From Burkholderiales bacterium (GTDB lineage Bacteria > Pseudomonadota > Gammaproteobacteria > Burkholderiales > SG8-39): 7,779 bases of DNA. This document shows positions 1 to 6,587 of this stretch, piece after piece; the first letter of the stretch is position 1, and each line of letters begins with the position of its first letter. Position numbers and translations under genes: made by a program. The notes under the pieces are model-generated. The model worked only from the letters and a program-made list of their open reading frames with translations. It was not told the DNA's origin and made no database searches. The stretch covers positions 1 through 7,779 of the forward strand of contig JADLDQ010000081.1 of NCBI GenBank assembly GCA_020846575.1, written 5' to 3'.

Positions 1-130
1 CGCGGCTGCGTCCGCAACCTGCGCTAGTTGCATCCCGGTTGGTGCGCCGGCGCCGGGCCGGCGCGATTGTAGGCGCCGGGCCGGCGCGCTCGTAATCGTA
101 ACCGCCAGCGGTGGCCAAACGGGAAATCGC
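1..130. other. Intergenic region upstream of the MFS gene
   Basis: No gene can be supported here. The plus frame feeding into the MFS gene is open to the window edge but has no ATG, GTG or TTG before 131. Two edge possibilities remain: a plus-strand gene whose last codons end at TAG 25-27, or a minus-strand gene starting at ATG 33 (reading MQLAQVADAAA to the edge), which would be divergent from the MFS gene. Neither has enough sequence to judge. The main visible content is the repeat pair described separately. Confidence 0.5.
49..98. repeat. Tandem pair of GC-rich inverted repeats
   Basis: A 17-bp sequence, GGCGCCGGGCCGGCGCG, occurs at 49-65 and again at 72-88, a 23-bp period. Each copy contains a perfect 15-bp palindrome with 7-bp arms (GCGCCGG, central G, CCGGCGC). 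The second copy is further bracketed by CGATT (64-68) and AATCG (94-98), so it can fold into a longer imperfect hairpin. There is no T run, so it is not a classical terminator. It resembles small REP-type intergenic elements or a double operator in front of the MFS gene; this assignment is inference. Confidence 0.55.
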
Positions 131-1273
131 TTGACGCTCTACGCCCTGTTTCTCTTCGCCGGGCTCAACCACGCCGCGAAGTCCGGCGCCAGCGTGGCGG
201 TGCTGCTGGCCGCTTTGTACCTGCAGGCGCCGCCGGTGGTGGTGGGCACGCTCACCGCGCTCTCTGCCCTGCTGCCGATGCTCTTCGCGGTGTCCATAGG
301 CAGGCTGAACGACCGCTTCGGCGCGCGCCTGCCGCTGTTCGCTGGTGCGGTGCTGTTCGTCGTTTCCCTCCTGTTTCCCGCCGTATGGCCCGGGCTGCCG
401 GCGCTGTTCGCGACCGCCGCCCTGGCGGGGCTGGGCGCCACGGCCTTCGCGGTGTCGTCCCAGAGCGTGGTGGGCCTGTTCGGCCGGCGCGAGGACCGGA
501 ATCGGAACTTCAGCTGGCTCTCGATCGCCTTCTCCTCCGGTGGGGTGGTCGGCCCGATACTCGCCGGCGGCATCATCGACCGGGCAGGGCATTCCAGTGC
601 GTTCATCGTGCTCGCCAGCCTGCCGGTGTTCGCGGCGGTTGCGCTCGCGAGCGCCCGGCTCGCGCTGCCGCCGCCGCGCGCGCTCGGCGCAGGCGATGGC
701 GCGGGGGGCGCGTCGCGCCGCGGCAGGCGCGCGCTCGACCTGCTGCGCGACCCCGGGCTTCGCACCGTGTATCTCCTCACCGGCCTGCACGTGAGCGCCT
801 GGGAGGTGTTCTCGTTTCTCGTCCCGGTGTACGGGGCGGGCATCGGCCTTGCGGCGACTTCGATCGGCATCATCCTCGGCAGCTTCGCCGCCGCGACGTT
901 CTTCGTGCGCATTCTGGTGCCCCTGTTCGCGGGCCGCATCCCGGCGCTGCGTCTGATCTGGCTCTCGCTGGTGCTGGCGGGGGGGCTGTTCGTGCTGTTC
1001 CCGCTCTCGCAGAGCGTGCTCGTACTGGCGGTGCTCGCCTTCTTTCTCGGCATGAACCTGGGCGTGACCCAGCCGCTCGCCATGGCCGTGCTGCACGAGT
1101 CGGCGCCGGCCGGGCGCGCCGGCGAGGCAGTGGGATTGCGCACCGCCGTCGTCAACCTGAGCGTGGCCACCACGCCGGTCATGTACGGCGCGCTGGGCAG
1201 CGTGTTCGGGATGCTGCCGGTGTTCTGGGGTCTCGCGGCCGCGCTGTGGGTGGCGCTGTGGGCGTTGCGGTGA
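131..1273 (+). CDS. MFS family transporter (12-TM secondary carrier)
   Basis: This is a 380-residue, extremely hydrophobic protein with the layout of a major facilitator superfamily carrier in the inner membrane: two blocks of about six helices separated by a hydrophilic, Arg/Gly-rich loop at about residues 180-205. The conserved loop 2-3 motif A is present as GRLNDRFGAR (57-66). A glycine/proline-rich helix (GGVVGPILAGGI, 137-148) resembles the helix-5 antiporter motif. The length is normal for a compact MFS protein. The start is TTG 131: no ATG, GTG or TTG lies upstream in frame, the first helix begins within a few residues, and a weak GGGA lies about 6 nt before it. The substrate cannot be read from sequence; drug, sugar or organic-acid transport are all possible. 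It converges on the DUF350 gene and is not in an operon with anything visible. Confidence 0.9.
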   Translation: MTLYALFLFAGLNHAAKSGASVAVLLAALYLQAPPVVVGTLTALSALLPMLFAVSIGRLNDRFGARLPLFAGAVLFVVSLLFPAVWPGLPALFATAALAGLGATAFAVSSQSVVGLFGRREDRNRNFSWLSIAFSSGGVVGPILAGGIIDRAGHSSAFIVLASLPVFAAVALASARLALPPPRALGAGDGAGGASRRGRRALDLLRDPGLRTVYLLTGLHVSAWEVFSFLVPVYGAGIGLAATSIGIILGSFAAATFFVRILVPLFAGRIPALRLIWLSLVLAGGLFVLFPLSQSVLVLAVLAFFLGMNLGVTQPLAMAVLHESAPAGRAGEAVGLRTAVVNLSVATTPVMYGALGSVFGMLPVFWGLAAALWVALWALR

Positions 1274-1403
1274 GGCCGAACCGGCCCTTTCCTGGCGCGA
1301 GCATGCGGCGCGCGCCGGCCGCGGTGCGGGCGGTGGCCCGAGCGCAAGCGCAGCTTTCCTTTGAGTCGAGGCGAGGGGCGAGCAGCCCCTTGCTCCCGGC
1401 GCT
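1274..1403. terminator. Convergent intergenic region with weak terminator-like hairpins
   Basis: This gap separates the ends of the MFS gene (+) and the DUF350 gene (-). Directly after the MFS stop, GGCCG (1274-1278) and CGGCC (1282-1286) form a short hairpin followed by CTTTCCT, a poor intrinsic terminator for the plus strand. Nearer the other gene, AGGGGC (1374-1379) and GCCCCT (1385-1390) form a 6-bp stem with a 5-nt loop. Neither has a real U tract, so bidirectional termination here is inference. Confidence 0.35.
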
Positions 1404-1814
1404 TCAATAGGTCATCGCGGCGGCATTGAGTATCCCGGCGGCGAGCGAGACCGCTCCCAGGAACAGTCCCTGCGCCGTGCGGCCCGCGGGGATGTCGGTC
1501 GCGAGGCCGGGCACCAGCAGGCGCGCGCCGCCGAAGGCGGCCAGTTGCACCAGGAGGGCCGCCGCCCCCCAGAGCAGCATGTCCCACCAGGCCACGCTGT
1601 GAGCGATCGCCGAGGCGAGCGGCACGACGAAGCCGAGCAGCGCCCCGGAGAGCGACAGCGAGGCGGCGAGATTCCCCTCCCGGATCAGCGCGAATTCGCG
1701 GTAGGGCGTGACGCGCACGTAGATCGCCAGGAACAGCGCCAGCAGCGCCAGCGCGAGCGCGAGATAGGCGAGGTAGTCGTCCAGTCCGGAAAGTGAAGCC
1801 AGCAGCTGGTCCAT
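1404..1814 (-). CDS. yjfL: DUF350 membrane protein, YjfL-like
   Basis: This 136-residue protein has four predicted helices at about 13-33, 50-71, 79-101 and 113-133. It matches the remembered E. coli YjfL across its length: a first helix running into a TPYRE-like segment, the hallmark LIREGN-AASLSLSGALLGFVVPLASAI stretch (43-70), a WGAAALLVQ helix, and a GIFNAA-like end (GILNAAAMTY, 127-136). The family is an inner-membrane protein of unknown function. ATG 1814 is preceded by a good GAAGGA Shine-Dalgarno (1822-1827) with 7 nt spacing. It is the last gene of the minus-strand operon, starting 18 nt after the ATP-grasp gene stops. In E. coli yjfL comes first in the yjfL-yjfM-yjfC part of the yjf operon, so the order differs here. 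The orthology call is from memory of the family, not an alignment run. Confidence 0.9.
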   Translation of the reverse strand: MDQLLASLSGLDDYLAYLALALALLALFLAIYVRVTPYREFALIREGNLAASLSLSGALLGFVVPLASAIAHSVAWWDMLLWGAAALLVQLAAFGGARLLVPGLATDIPAGRTAQGLFLGAVSLAAGILNAAAMTY

Positions 1815-1832
1815 GGGGCGGTCCTTCGCGTG

Positions 1833-2966
1833 CTAACGGAAATAGTGGGGTACGAAGCGGCTGGTGTCGCGCGTGATGGGCGAGTCGTCCTCGCGGATCC
1901 CGATGCCCGCCGGCTTTTCGCCCACGATCCAGGAGCCGATCACCGCGTGCCTGCCGTCGAACTGCGCGAGCGGCGCGTATGCCTGGTACACGTAGCCCTC
2001 GGCGCCGTAGCTGCCGCCGCTCGACATCGCCTCGCGACTGCGTCGCAGGCTGATGTTCGCACCCTCGCGGGCGAGGATGGGCTTGCGCACGTAGTCCGCG
2101 CCGCGCAGCGCGCCCGCGTCCAGGTAGCAGGGCAGCAGGTTGGGATGCCCGGGGTTGAGCTCCCACAGCAGCGCCAGCACCGCCTTGTTGGACAGCATCA
2201 TCTTCCACGCGGGCTCGATCATCGCGCAGCTGCGCTCCAGAAGGCACGGTCCGAAGCGCTCGCGGACCATCCACTCCCACGGATAGAGCTTGAACAGCGC
2301 CTCGAGCGGCAGGTCGGCCCCGTCCACGAAGCAGCGCCCGGTGCGGCTCCAGCCGATCTCGTCGATGAACAGGAACGGCGCGCGCAGGCCGGCCTGGATG
2401 GCCGTGTCGCGCAGGTAGTCCACGTTGCCGGCGTCTTCCTCGTGGTCGCGCGTGCAGGCGAAGTGCACGTTGCAGCCGCCGGGCAGTCGCGCCCGCAGCT
2501 CGCCCCAGCGCTCGATCAGTTTCTCGTGCAGCGAGTTGAACTGGTCGCGCTCGGGGAACACGTCCTGGAGCCAGAACCACTGCGCGACGCTCGCTTCGAG
2601 CAGGGCGGTGGGTGTGTCGGCGTTGTATTCGAGCATCTTGGGTTCGCCCGAGCCGTTCCAGGCGAGGTCGAAACGGCCGAACAGGGACGGATCGCGGCTG
2701 TTCCAGGATTCGGCGACCAGGCCCGCGTACGCCTCGGGTATCGCGAGTTCGGCGGTGCGGCGCTCGCCCACGACGTGTTCGCAGGCATCCAGGCACACGC
2801 GGTGCAACTCCGCGGTCGCCGCTTCGATCGCATCCACCTCGCCCGCGGAAAGCGCGTAGCACGCGGATTCGTCCCAGTAGGCGCCGCCGGCGGAGTGAAA
2901 GTGAAAGCCCTGCGCCTCGCAACGCGCCTGCCAGCCCGGGCGGGGCGACAGCCGTTCCCTGCGCAT
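1833..2966 (-). CDS. yjfC: Glutathionylspermidine synthase-family ATP-grasp protein, YjfC-like
   Basis: This 377-residue protein is the stand-alone synthetase (ATP-grasp) type and lacks the N-terminal CHAP amidase domain of bifunctional Gss. Visible motifs in order: GRFDLAWNG (97-105) and LEYNADTPT (112-120), whose R98/D100 and E113/N115 correspond to the Mg/phosphate-binding R-x-D and E-x-N pairs of Gss; KLYPWEWM (226-233); SNKAVLALLWELNPGHPNLL (259-278); YVRKPILAREGANISL (292-307), the ATP-binding strand and loop; and IGSWIVGEKPAGIGIRED (343-360) near the end. The length equals E. coli YjfC. The family joins an amine to a peptide carboxylate via acyl phosphate, but YjfC and YgiC homologues have not, to my knowledge, been shown to make glutathionylspermidine, so the substrate is open. 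The start ATG overlaps the stop of the upstream lipoprotein gene by one base (TGATG) with no strong Shine-Dalgarno of its own, implying translational coupling. Confidence 0.93.
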   Translation of the reverse strand: MRRERLSPRPGWQARCEAQGFHFHSAGGAYWDESACYALSAGEVDAIEAATAELHRVCLDACEHVVGERRTAELAIPEAYAGLVAESWNSRDPSLFGRFDLAWNGSGEPKMLEYNADTPTALLEASVAQWFWLQDVFPERDQFNSLHEKLIERWGELRARLPGGCNVHFACTRDHEEDAGNVDYLRDTAIQAGLRAPFLFIDEIGWSRTGRCFVDGADLPLEALFKLYPWEWMVRERFGPCLLERSCAMIEPAWKMMLSNKAVLALLWELNPGHPNLLPCYLDAGALRGADYVRKPILAREGANISLRRSREAMSSGGSYGAEGYVYQAYAPLAQFDGRHAVIGSWIVGEKPAGIGIREDDSPITRDTSRFVPHYFR

Positions 2967-3340
2967 CAGCCGCCGCTCGAGTGAAACGCGGCCGATGAAC
3001 CGAAGCCGCCGCGGCTCACCGAGTGCGCCGCCACCGCGTTGCGCGCGGGGGCGGGCTGGCCGCGCGCGTCGCGGCTCGCCGGCCGCGGCGGGCCGTACCA
3101 GTAGGAGGAGGTGCTCGTCGTTGCGGGCCTGGCGCCGGTGCCCGCGGGCGCGCGCTCGCAGTTCTGCTCGGCGCCCCAGTCCTTGCGGCAGTCCTCCAGG
3201 CTCGCGTAGAGGTCGCGCTGCCGGGGCGCCTCGTCGCAGGCCGCCAGCGCGACCGCCCCCGCGAGCACCAGGGTGACTCGAACGCTGCGCTTGCGCACGG
3301 ACATGCCCGAACGCGCGCCGAGCGGCGGCCTACTGTGCAT
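2966..3340 (-). CDS. yjfM: DUF1190 lipoprotein, YjfM-like (short form)
   Basis: This is the first gene of the yjf-like operon. From ATG 3340 it is 124 residues, with a basic n-region (RKRSVR, 16-21), a hydrophobic stretch, and a lipobox L-A-A-C ending at Cys35; an alternative start at ATG 3304 puts the same Cys at 23. ATG 3340 is preferred because a G-rich tract (GGGGGA) lies 4 nt upstream, whereas 3304 has no visible ribosome site. The residue after the lipid-modified Cys is Asp, the classic signal for retention in the inner membrane in enterobacteria. Family signatures are the EDC-x9-C pair (Cys51, Cys61) followed by ERAPAGTG, a low-complexity middle with SSYWYGPP, and the terminal SRGGFGSS (99-106) tail. 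E. coli YjfM is about 220 residues by memory, so much of the middle is missing here. Function is unknown; linkage to the ATP-grasp and DUF350 genes is conserved. Confidence 0.85.
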   Translation of the reverse strand: MHSRPPLGARSGMSVRKRSVRVTLVLAGAVALAACDEAPRQRDLYASLEDCRKDWGAEQNCERAPAGTGARPATTSTSSYWYGPPRPASRDARGQPAPARNAVAAHSVSRGGFGSSAAFHSSGG

Positions 3341-3482
3341 GCGATCCCCCCGCTTGCGCGCGCTGCGCGGGCGCCGTGCATGATAGCGGATATGCCGGCG
3401 CGGGCTCGCGCTCGCGCTCGGCCCGACCCTGGGAGCGCCCCGCTACAATCGTGCGCTCGATCCATCTCCCGCGGAGGATCCG
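3341..3482. promoter_or_regulatory. Divergent promoter region, yjfM operon / Bug gene
   Basis: This 142-bp region separates two divergent genes and should hold both promoters. For the plus strand, TACAAT at 3444-3449 is a good -10 element; no convincing -35 lies 16-18 bp upstream, so an activator may be needed. It would give a leader of roughly 26 nt ending in GGAGG (3473-3477), 5 nt before the GTG start. For the minus strand, TATCAT (3385 down to 3380) is a plausible -10, about 40 nt before ATG 3340, again with a poor -35. A short CTCGCG tandem repeat sits at about 3405-3420. Promoter calls are by eye. Confidence 0.45.
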
Positions 3483-4463
3483 GTGAATCAGATGACGCAG
3501 CGAAGCTTCTTGCTTCTGACCGCTCTGGCCGCCGCCGCCGGAGGGCTGCCGCCATCCGCGGCGCAGGACTACCCGACCCGGCCGGTGCGCGTCATCGTTC
3601 CGCACGAGGTGGGCGGGGCTTCCGACATCATCGCGCGCGCCATGGGCCAGCAGCTCGGCGCGCGGCTCGGCCAGCCCTTCGTGGTCGAGAACCGCGTCGG
3701 CGCCAACGGCATCATCGGGCTGGAGGCCTGCGCCAAGGCGGCGCCCGACGGCCACACGCTGTGCGTGTCGAACATGGGTGCGATCTCCATCAATCCGGTC
3801 ATCTACACCAAGCTCGCCTTCGATCCCCTGGTCCATTTCGCGCCGGTCGCCAACATCGGGGCGCAGGCGATCGTGCTCATGGTGCATCCGTCGGTTCCGG
3901 CCGCGAGCGTGCAGGAGCTGCTTGCGCTGGCGAAGGCGAGGCCGGGCGCGCTCACCTGGGCGTCGCTGGGGTTCGGTTCGCACCAGCACATCTACGTCGA
4001 GTGGTTCAGGACGCGCGGCATCGCGTTTCACCACGTTCCCTACAAGAGCGGCCCGCAGGCGCTCACCGCGGCGGTGGCGGGCGAGGTGCAGGTGGTGCAG
4101 ATCGGCACCGGCCAGGCCATTCCCCTGGTGCGTTCCGGCAAGTTGAAGGGGCTGGCGGTCACCAGCGGCGAGCGCTCGAGCTTCATCCCCGAGCTGCCGT
4201 CCTACGGCGAACTGGGTCTGGAGCTGCGGGTCAGCACCTGGAACGGGGTGTTCGCGCCGCGCGCGACGCCCGCCGAGCGGTTGCGCGCGCTCAATACGCA
4301 CATCAACCGGCTGTTCGCGGATCCGGATTTCAAGGCGAAGGTGCTGGACAGAGTGAGACTCGAACCCACGACCGGAACGCCCGAGGAGTTTGCCGCGTTC
4401 CTCAAGGCCGACCGCCGGCAGTTCGAGGATATCGCGCGCGCGGCGAACATCCGTCCCGATTGA
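3483..4463 (+). CDS. Bug/TctC family tripartite tricarboxylate transporter substrate-binding protein
   Basis: This 326-residue protein is exported to the periplasm. A signal peptide covers about residues 1-27 (hydrophobic core LLLTALAAAAGG, likely cleavage at SAA/QDYP). The mature protein begins with the family signature YPTRPVRVIVPHEVGGASDI (30-49) and continues with VVENRVGANG (67-76), AAPDGHTL (86-93), INPVIYTKLAFDP (103-115), HFAPVANIG (118-126) and HVPYKSG (184-190). These are the standard landmarks of Bug proteins, which bind small carboxylates such as di- and tricarboxylates or aromatic acids. The usual glycine/proline-rich PFPPGG ligand loop is altered to PHEVGG (40-45), and Cys83 and Cys94 flank the PDG loop. 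GTG 3483 is chosen because GGAGG is 5 nt upstream; ATG 3492 would be 14 nt away. No TctA/TctB membrane genes are present, so it is an orphan Bug protein, as is common in Burkholderiales. The ligand is unknown. Confidence 0.95.
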   Translation: MNQMTQRSFLLLTALAAAAGGLPPSAAQDYPTRPVRVIVPHEVGGASDIIARAMGQQLGARLGQPFVVENRVGANGIIGLEACAKAAPDGHTLCVSNMGAISINPVIYTKLAFDPLVHFAPVANIGAQAIVLMVHPSVPAASVQELLALAKARPGALTWASLGFGSHQHIYVEWFRTRGIAFHHVPYKSGPQALTAAVAGEVQVVQIGTGQAIPLVRSGKLKGLAVTSGERSSFIPELPSYGELGLELRVSTWNGVFAPRATPAERLRALNTHINRLFADPDFKAKVLDRVRLEPTTGTPEEFAAFLKADRRQFEDIARAANIRPD

Positions 4464-4584
4464 AGGCGCCGGCAGCGAGCAACCGGACCGGGAATCCGGC
4501 CGCCGGGATCACCACGCAGGGGCGGCGAGCCGATCCGGTCTGGCGGCTGCACGGCTCGTTCCCTCCAGTGCGCGCATCGAGGCG
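4464..4584. terminator. Convergent intergenic region with hairpins
   Basis: This lies between the ends of the Bug gene (+) and the aldolase gene (-). CCGGA (4483-4487) pairs with TCCGG (4495-4499) over a 7-nt loop. CGAGCCG (4526-4532) pairs with CGGCTCG (4552-4558) over a 19-nt loop and is followed on the plus strand by TTCCCTCC. The second is the better terminator candidate for the Bug transcript, but its pyrimidine tail is weak. No coding region is supported here. Confidence 0.3.
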
Positions 4585-5331
4585 CTACCAGCCGAGCTGG
4601 CTCTTCACCTGGCTTCGCCACAGGTCCCAGGCGCGCATGCCGGCGGTGCGGTTGATGACGTCGGCCAGGCGTCCCTCTTGCTCGTCCAGCGCCGCCATCG
4701 CGGCGCCGCCGCCGAGGGCCTGTGTCCAGTGCTGTACGCGCGCGCTCACCTCGGTATAGACCGCCCGGAACACCGCCGTCTCCAGCGTTGGCCCGCAGGC
4801 GACGCTGCCGTGGCCGCGCATCAGCACGACGTCCTTTTCCGCCATGACCTCGGCGAGCGCCACGCCCTTGGGGATGTCGCTCACCAGCATGTCGGTGGCG
4901 CCGAACTGGCGGTGGATGTCGAACACCGGGACGCCCGCGGCGAGGAAGGCCGCGCTGTGGAACATCGCCCGCATCGGCACCGGCACCAGCCCGAACGGAA
5001 TCACCGAGGGCGAGTGGCTGTGGACCACGGACACCACGTCCGGCCGCGCCTTGTAGATCTCGCCGTGGATGAAGCGCTCGAGGAAACTCGAGCGCCCGCG
5101 CGCGTTCACCGCGTTGCTGTCCAGGTCGTACTCGATGATGTCCTCGGGAAGCACCCGCGCCGGCGCGATCGAGCGCGCCAGCAGGAAGCGCTCGGGCGCC
5201 GAGGGGTGGCGCACCGAGACGTGGCCGAAGGCATCGACCACGCCTTGCGCCGCAAGGATGCGGCTGGCGGCGGCGAGGTCGGCGAGGGTTTCGGCGGAAA
5301 CCGGTCCGCCGCTGGGCACTGCGTCGCGCAT
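4585..5331 (-). CDS. Class II aldolase/adducin family protein
   Basis: This 248-residue cytoplasmic protein is the normal size for a single class II aldolase fold. The divalent-metal site is intact: H104 and H106 in VVHSHSPS and H174 in MRGHGS; E85 in LERFIHGEIY aligns with the catalytic Glu of L-fuculose-phosphate aldolase. The phosphate-binding G-N-x-S of sugar-phosphate aldolases is replaced by GHVSVR (36-41), which suggests a non-phosphorylated substrate. The family includes 3,4-dihydroxyphthalate decarboxylase (PhtC type) and other metal-dependent decarboxylases, so decarboxylation is at least as likely as aldol cleavage. ATG 5331 is chosen: GAGG (5343-5340) lies 8 nt upstream, and the next upstream Met, at 5391, lies before a possible -10. 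It follows the Pht5-like gene on the same strand after 266 nt, so co-transcription is possible but not certain. The family call is firm; the exact reaction is not. Confidence 0.93.
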   Translation of the reverse strand: MRDAVPSGGPVSAETLADLAAASRILAAQGVVDAFGHVSVRHPSAPERFLLARSIAPARVLPEDIIEYDLDSNAVNARGRSSFLERFIHGEIYKARPDVVSVVHSHSPSVIPFGLVPVPMRAMFHSAAFLAAGVPVFDIHRQFGATDMLVSDIPKGVALAEVMAEKDVVLMRGHGSVACGPTLETAVFRAVYTEVSARVQHWTQALGGGAAMAALDEQEGRLADVINRTAGMRAWDLWRSQVKSQLGW

Positions 5332-5597
5332 GGGCTCTACCTCGGGTGTAGCTCGATCGGGGACGGCGTTACAGTAGCGCGTTTCGCGCATTGTGCGCCA
5401 GCGCCGCGCCGCTGGCCGAGCCCCGGCAGCAGGGTGGGGTGATGGCGGTTGTCGATGCGCCGAGGACGATTCACGAACGGCTCCTTGGATGCCTGGCGTG
5501 CGGAGGCGACGCGCCGTGAGGTCTGCCAGGGCGCGAGCAGAGCGACGAGGCGGCGGCGCGCGCATCCGCCCGGAAAGCGTCTTCGCCGCCGCATCCG
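5332..5597 (-). promoter_or_regulatory. Gap between Pht5-like and aldolase genes, with possible own promoter
   Basis: This 266-nt gap contains no clear gene. On the minus strand TACTGT (5376 down to 5371) could be a -10 about 40 nt before the aldolase ATG, with no good -35. If real, its transcript would begin after the alternative ATG 5391, supporting the start at 5331. Near the Pht5-like end, GCGGCGGCG (5550-5558) and CGCCGCCGC (5584-5592) make a 9-bp inverted repeat with a 25-nt loop, which could stabilise or end the upstream transcript; there is no U tract. A small open frame in the gap is listed separately. Confidence 0.35.
5337..5474 (-). CDS. Possible 45-residue leader ORF upstream of the aldolase
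   Basis: GTG 5474 is preceded by a perfect AAGGAG (5486-5481) with 6 nt spacing. The frame runs 45 codons to TAG at 5339-5337. That stop immediately follows the GAGG ribosome site of the aldolase, so ribosomes finishing here would be 5 nt from the aldolase ATG. The peptide is Arg/His/Pro-rich (begins with NRPRRIDNRHH after the start), has no membrane segment, and matches no family I know. The strong ribosome site and the placement of the stop are the only support; it may be a chance open frame in GC-rich DNA. Confidence 0.22.
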   Translation of the reverse strand: MNRPRRIDNRHHPTLLPGLGQRRGAGAQCAKRATVTPSPIELHPR

Positions 5598-6587
5598 TCA
5601 GATCACCACCCTGGTCATGATGCCCTTCGGGAAGATTTCCTCGGGCGTGAAGCGGTGGTGCGCGATGCCCTGCTGGTGGGTGTAGAGCGCCATCTGCTCC
5701 CAGGTCGGACGGTTCTCCTCGATGCCGTAGGGGAACGGGTCGCCGCCGAAGAGGTCGCGCATGCGGCGCGCGTGCTCCGGCAGCCAGGCGAGCGGGTAGC
5801 GCGACACCGCCGGGTCGAGCAGGCGCTCGATGCTGCGCCGCCTGGCTTCCTCGAACGCCTTGTAGAGGTTGCGCGCCGCCCAGGGGTGGGTCTGGAGAAT
5901 CTCCCTGCGCATGGCGACGATGTGCATGATGGGCCAGACCCTCGTCTTCGCGTAGTACCGCTCCTCCATCTCGAGGTAGTCGGGATAGAGGCGCGCCACG
6001 TCGGGATGCCCCTGGAGAAAGCAGTCCGGCGGCCGCGCGACGATCGCGCAGTCGATCTCGCCCGAGGCGAGCATCTGGCTGAGCGAGCGATCGGCGATGC
6101 GCGTGAGCCGTACGCCCTGGGGAAGCTGGAGTTCGACCTTCTCCTCGCGGCCGGGCGAGTTCGTCCCCGCCTGGTACCAGTGCACGTCGGCGAGTTGCAC
6201 GCCCATGTCGTTGTGCATCCAGCCGCGCATGTACACGGCCGCGGAGTGCGCCCACTCGGGCGAGCCGATCTTCCTGCCCTTCAGGTCCGCGACGCCGCGG
6301 ATGCCGCTGTTGCGGTTCACGTAGAAGGAACCGAAGCGGAACAGGCGCGAGCAGATCACCGGCAGGCCGACGATGTCGGGGTTCGCGCGCGTCGCCTGCG
6401 CGGCGAACTTGGCGAAGGACAGTTCCGAGAGGTCGAACTCTCGGTTGGCGGTGAAGCGCGCGAAGCACTCGTGGTGGCCGAGCGTGAGCCAGTTGAGATC
6501 GATGCCCTCGGGCCTGACCAGGCCCATGCGCAGGTCGCGGAAGTGGTCGTAATCGGTGGTGGCGATCGAGAGTTTGAGCAGCGACAT
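5598..6587 (-). CDS. 4,5-dihydroxyphthalate decarboxylase (Pht5)-family protein
   Basis: This 329-residue protein matches the Pht5/4,5-dihydroxyphthalate decarboxylase family, which has the fold of periplasmic binding protein type 2 but no signal peptide. Landmarks: KLSIATTDYDHFRDL (5-19) with RPEGIDLNWL (25-34); EFDLSELSF (50-58); LPVICSRLFRFGSFYVN (75-91); DLKGRKIGSPEW (101-112); MRGWMHNDMGV (120-130); PGREEKVEL (145-153); EIDCAIVARPPDCF (177-190); LYPDY (200-204); and PWAARNLYKAFEEA (235-248). The proven member converts 4,5-dihydroxyphthalate to protocatechuate and CO2, but many homologues are untested. The absence of an export signal favours a cytoplasmic enzyme over a solute-binding protein. 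ATG 6587 fits the family N-terminus although its Shine-Dalgarno (GAAAG) is weak; ATG 6644 would add 19 atypical residues. It lies between a LysR regulator and a class II aldolase gene on the same strand, and both enzyme families contain dihydroxyphthalate decarboxylases. Confidence 0.88.
   Translation of the reverse strand: MSLLKLSIATTDYDHFRDLRMGLVRPEGIDLNWLTLGHHECFARFTANREFDLSELSFAKFAAQATRANPDIVGLPVICSRLFRFGSFYVNRNSGIRGVADLKGRKIGSPEWAHSAAVYMRGWMHNDMGVQLADVHWYQAGTNSPGREEKVELQLPQGVRLTRIADRSLSQMLASGEIDCAIVARPPDCFLQGHPDVARLYPDYLEMEERYYAKTRVWPIMHIVAMRREILQTHPWAARNLYKAFEEARRRSIERLLDPAVSRYPLAWLPEHARRMRDLFGGDPFPYGIEENRPTWEQMALYTHQQGIAHHRFTPEEIFPKGIMTRVVI

Noticed and set aside
1..33. Possible divergent minus-strand gene starting at ATG 33 or end of a plus-strand gene at TAG 25-27
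   Set aside because: Only 8-11 codons are visible, there is no Shine-Dalgarno before ATG 33, and nothing allows a choice between the two.
139..2922. Very long open frame on the minus strand (over 900 codons) across the MFS, DUF350 and ATP-grasp genes
   Set aside because: It runs antisense to the MFS gene and in a different frame from the two convincing minus-strand genes. Its product is low-complexity Arg/Ala/Pro text typical of a GC-rich shadow frame.
3401..3421. CTCGCG tandem repeat in the divergent promoter region
   Set aside because: It has fewer than three units and is what GC-rich composition can produce by chance; no CRISPR-like or microsatellite structure.
3023..4759. Long plus-strand frame of 578 codons overlapping the Bug gene
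   Set aside because: It is out of frame with the Bug gene, which has family motifs along its full length, and the alternative product has no recognisable domain.
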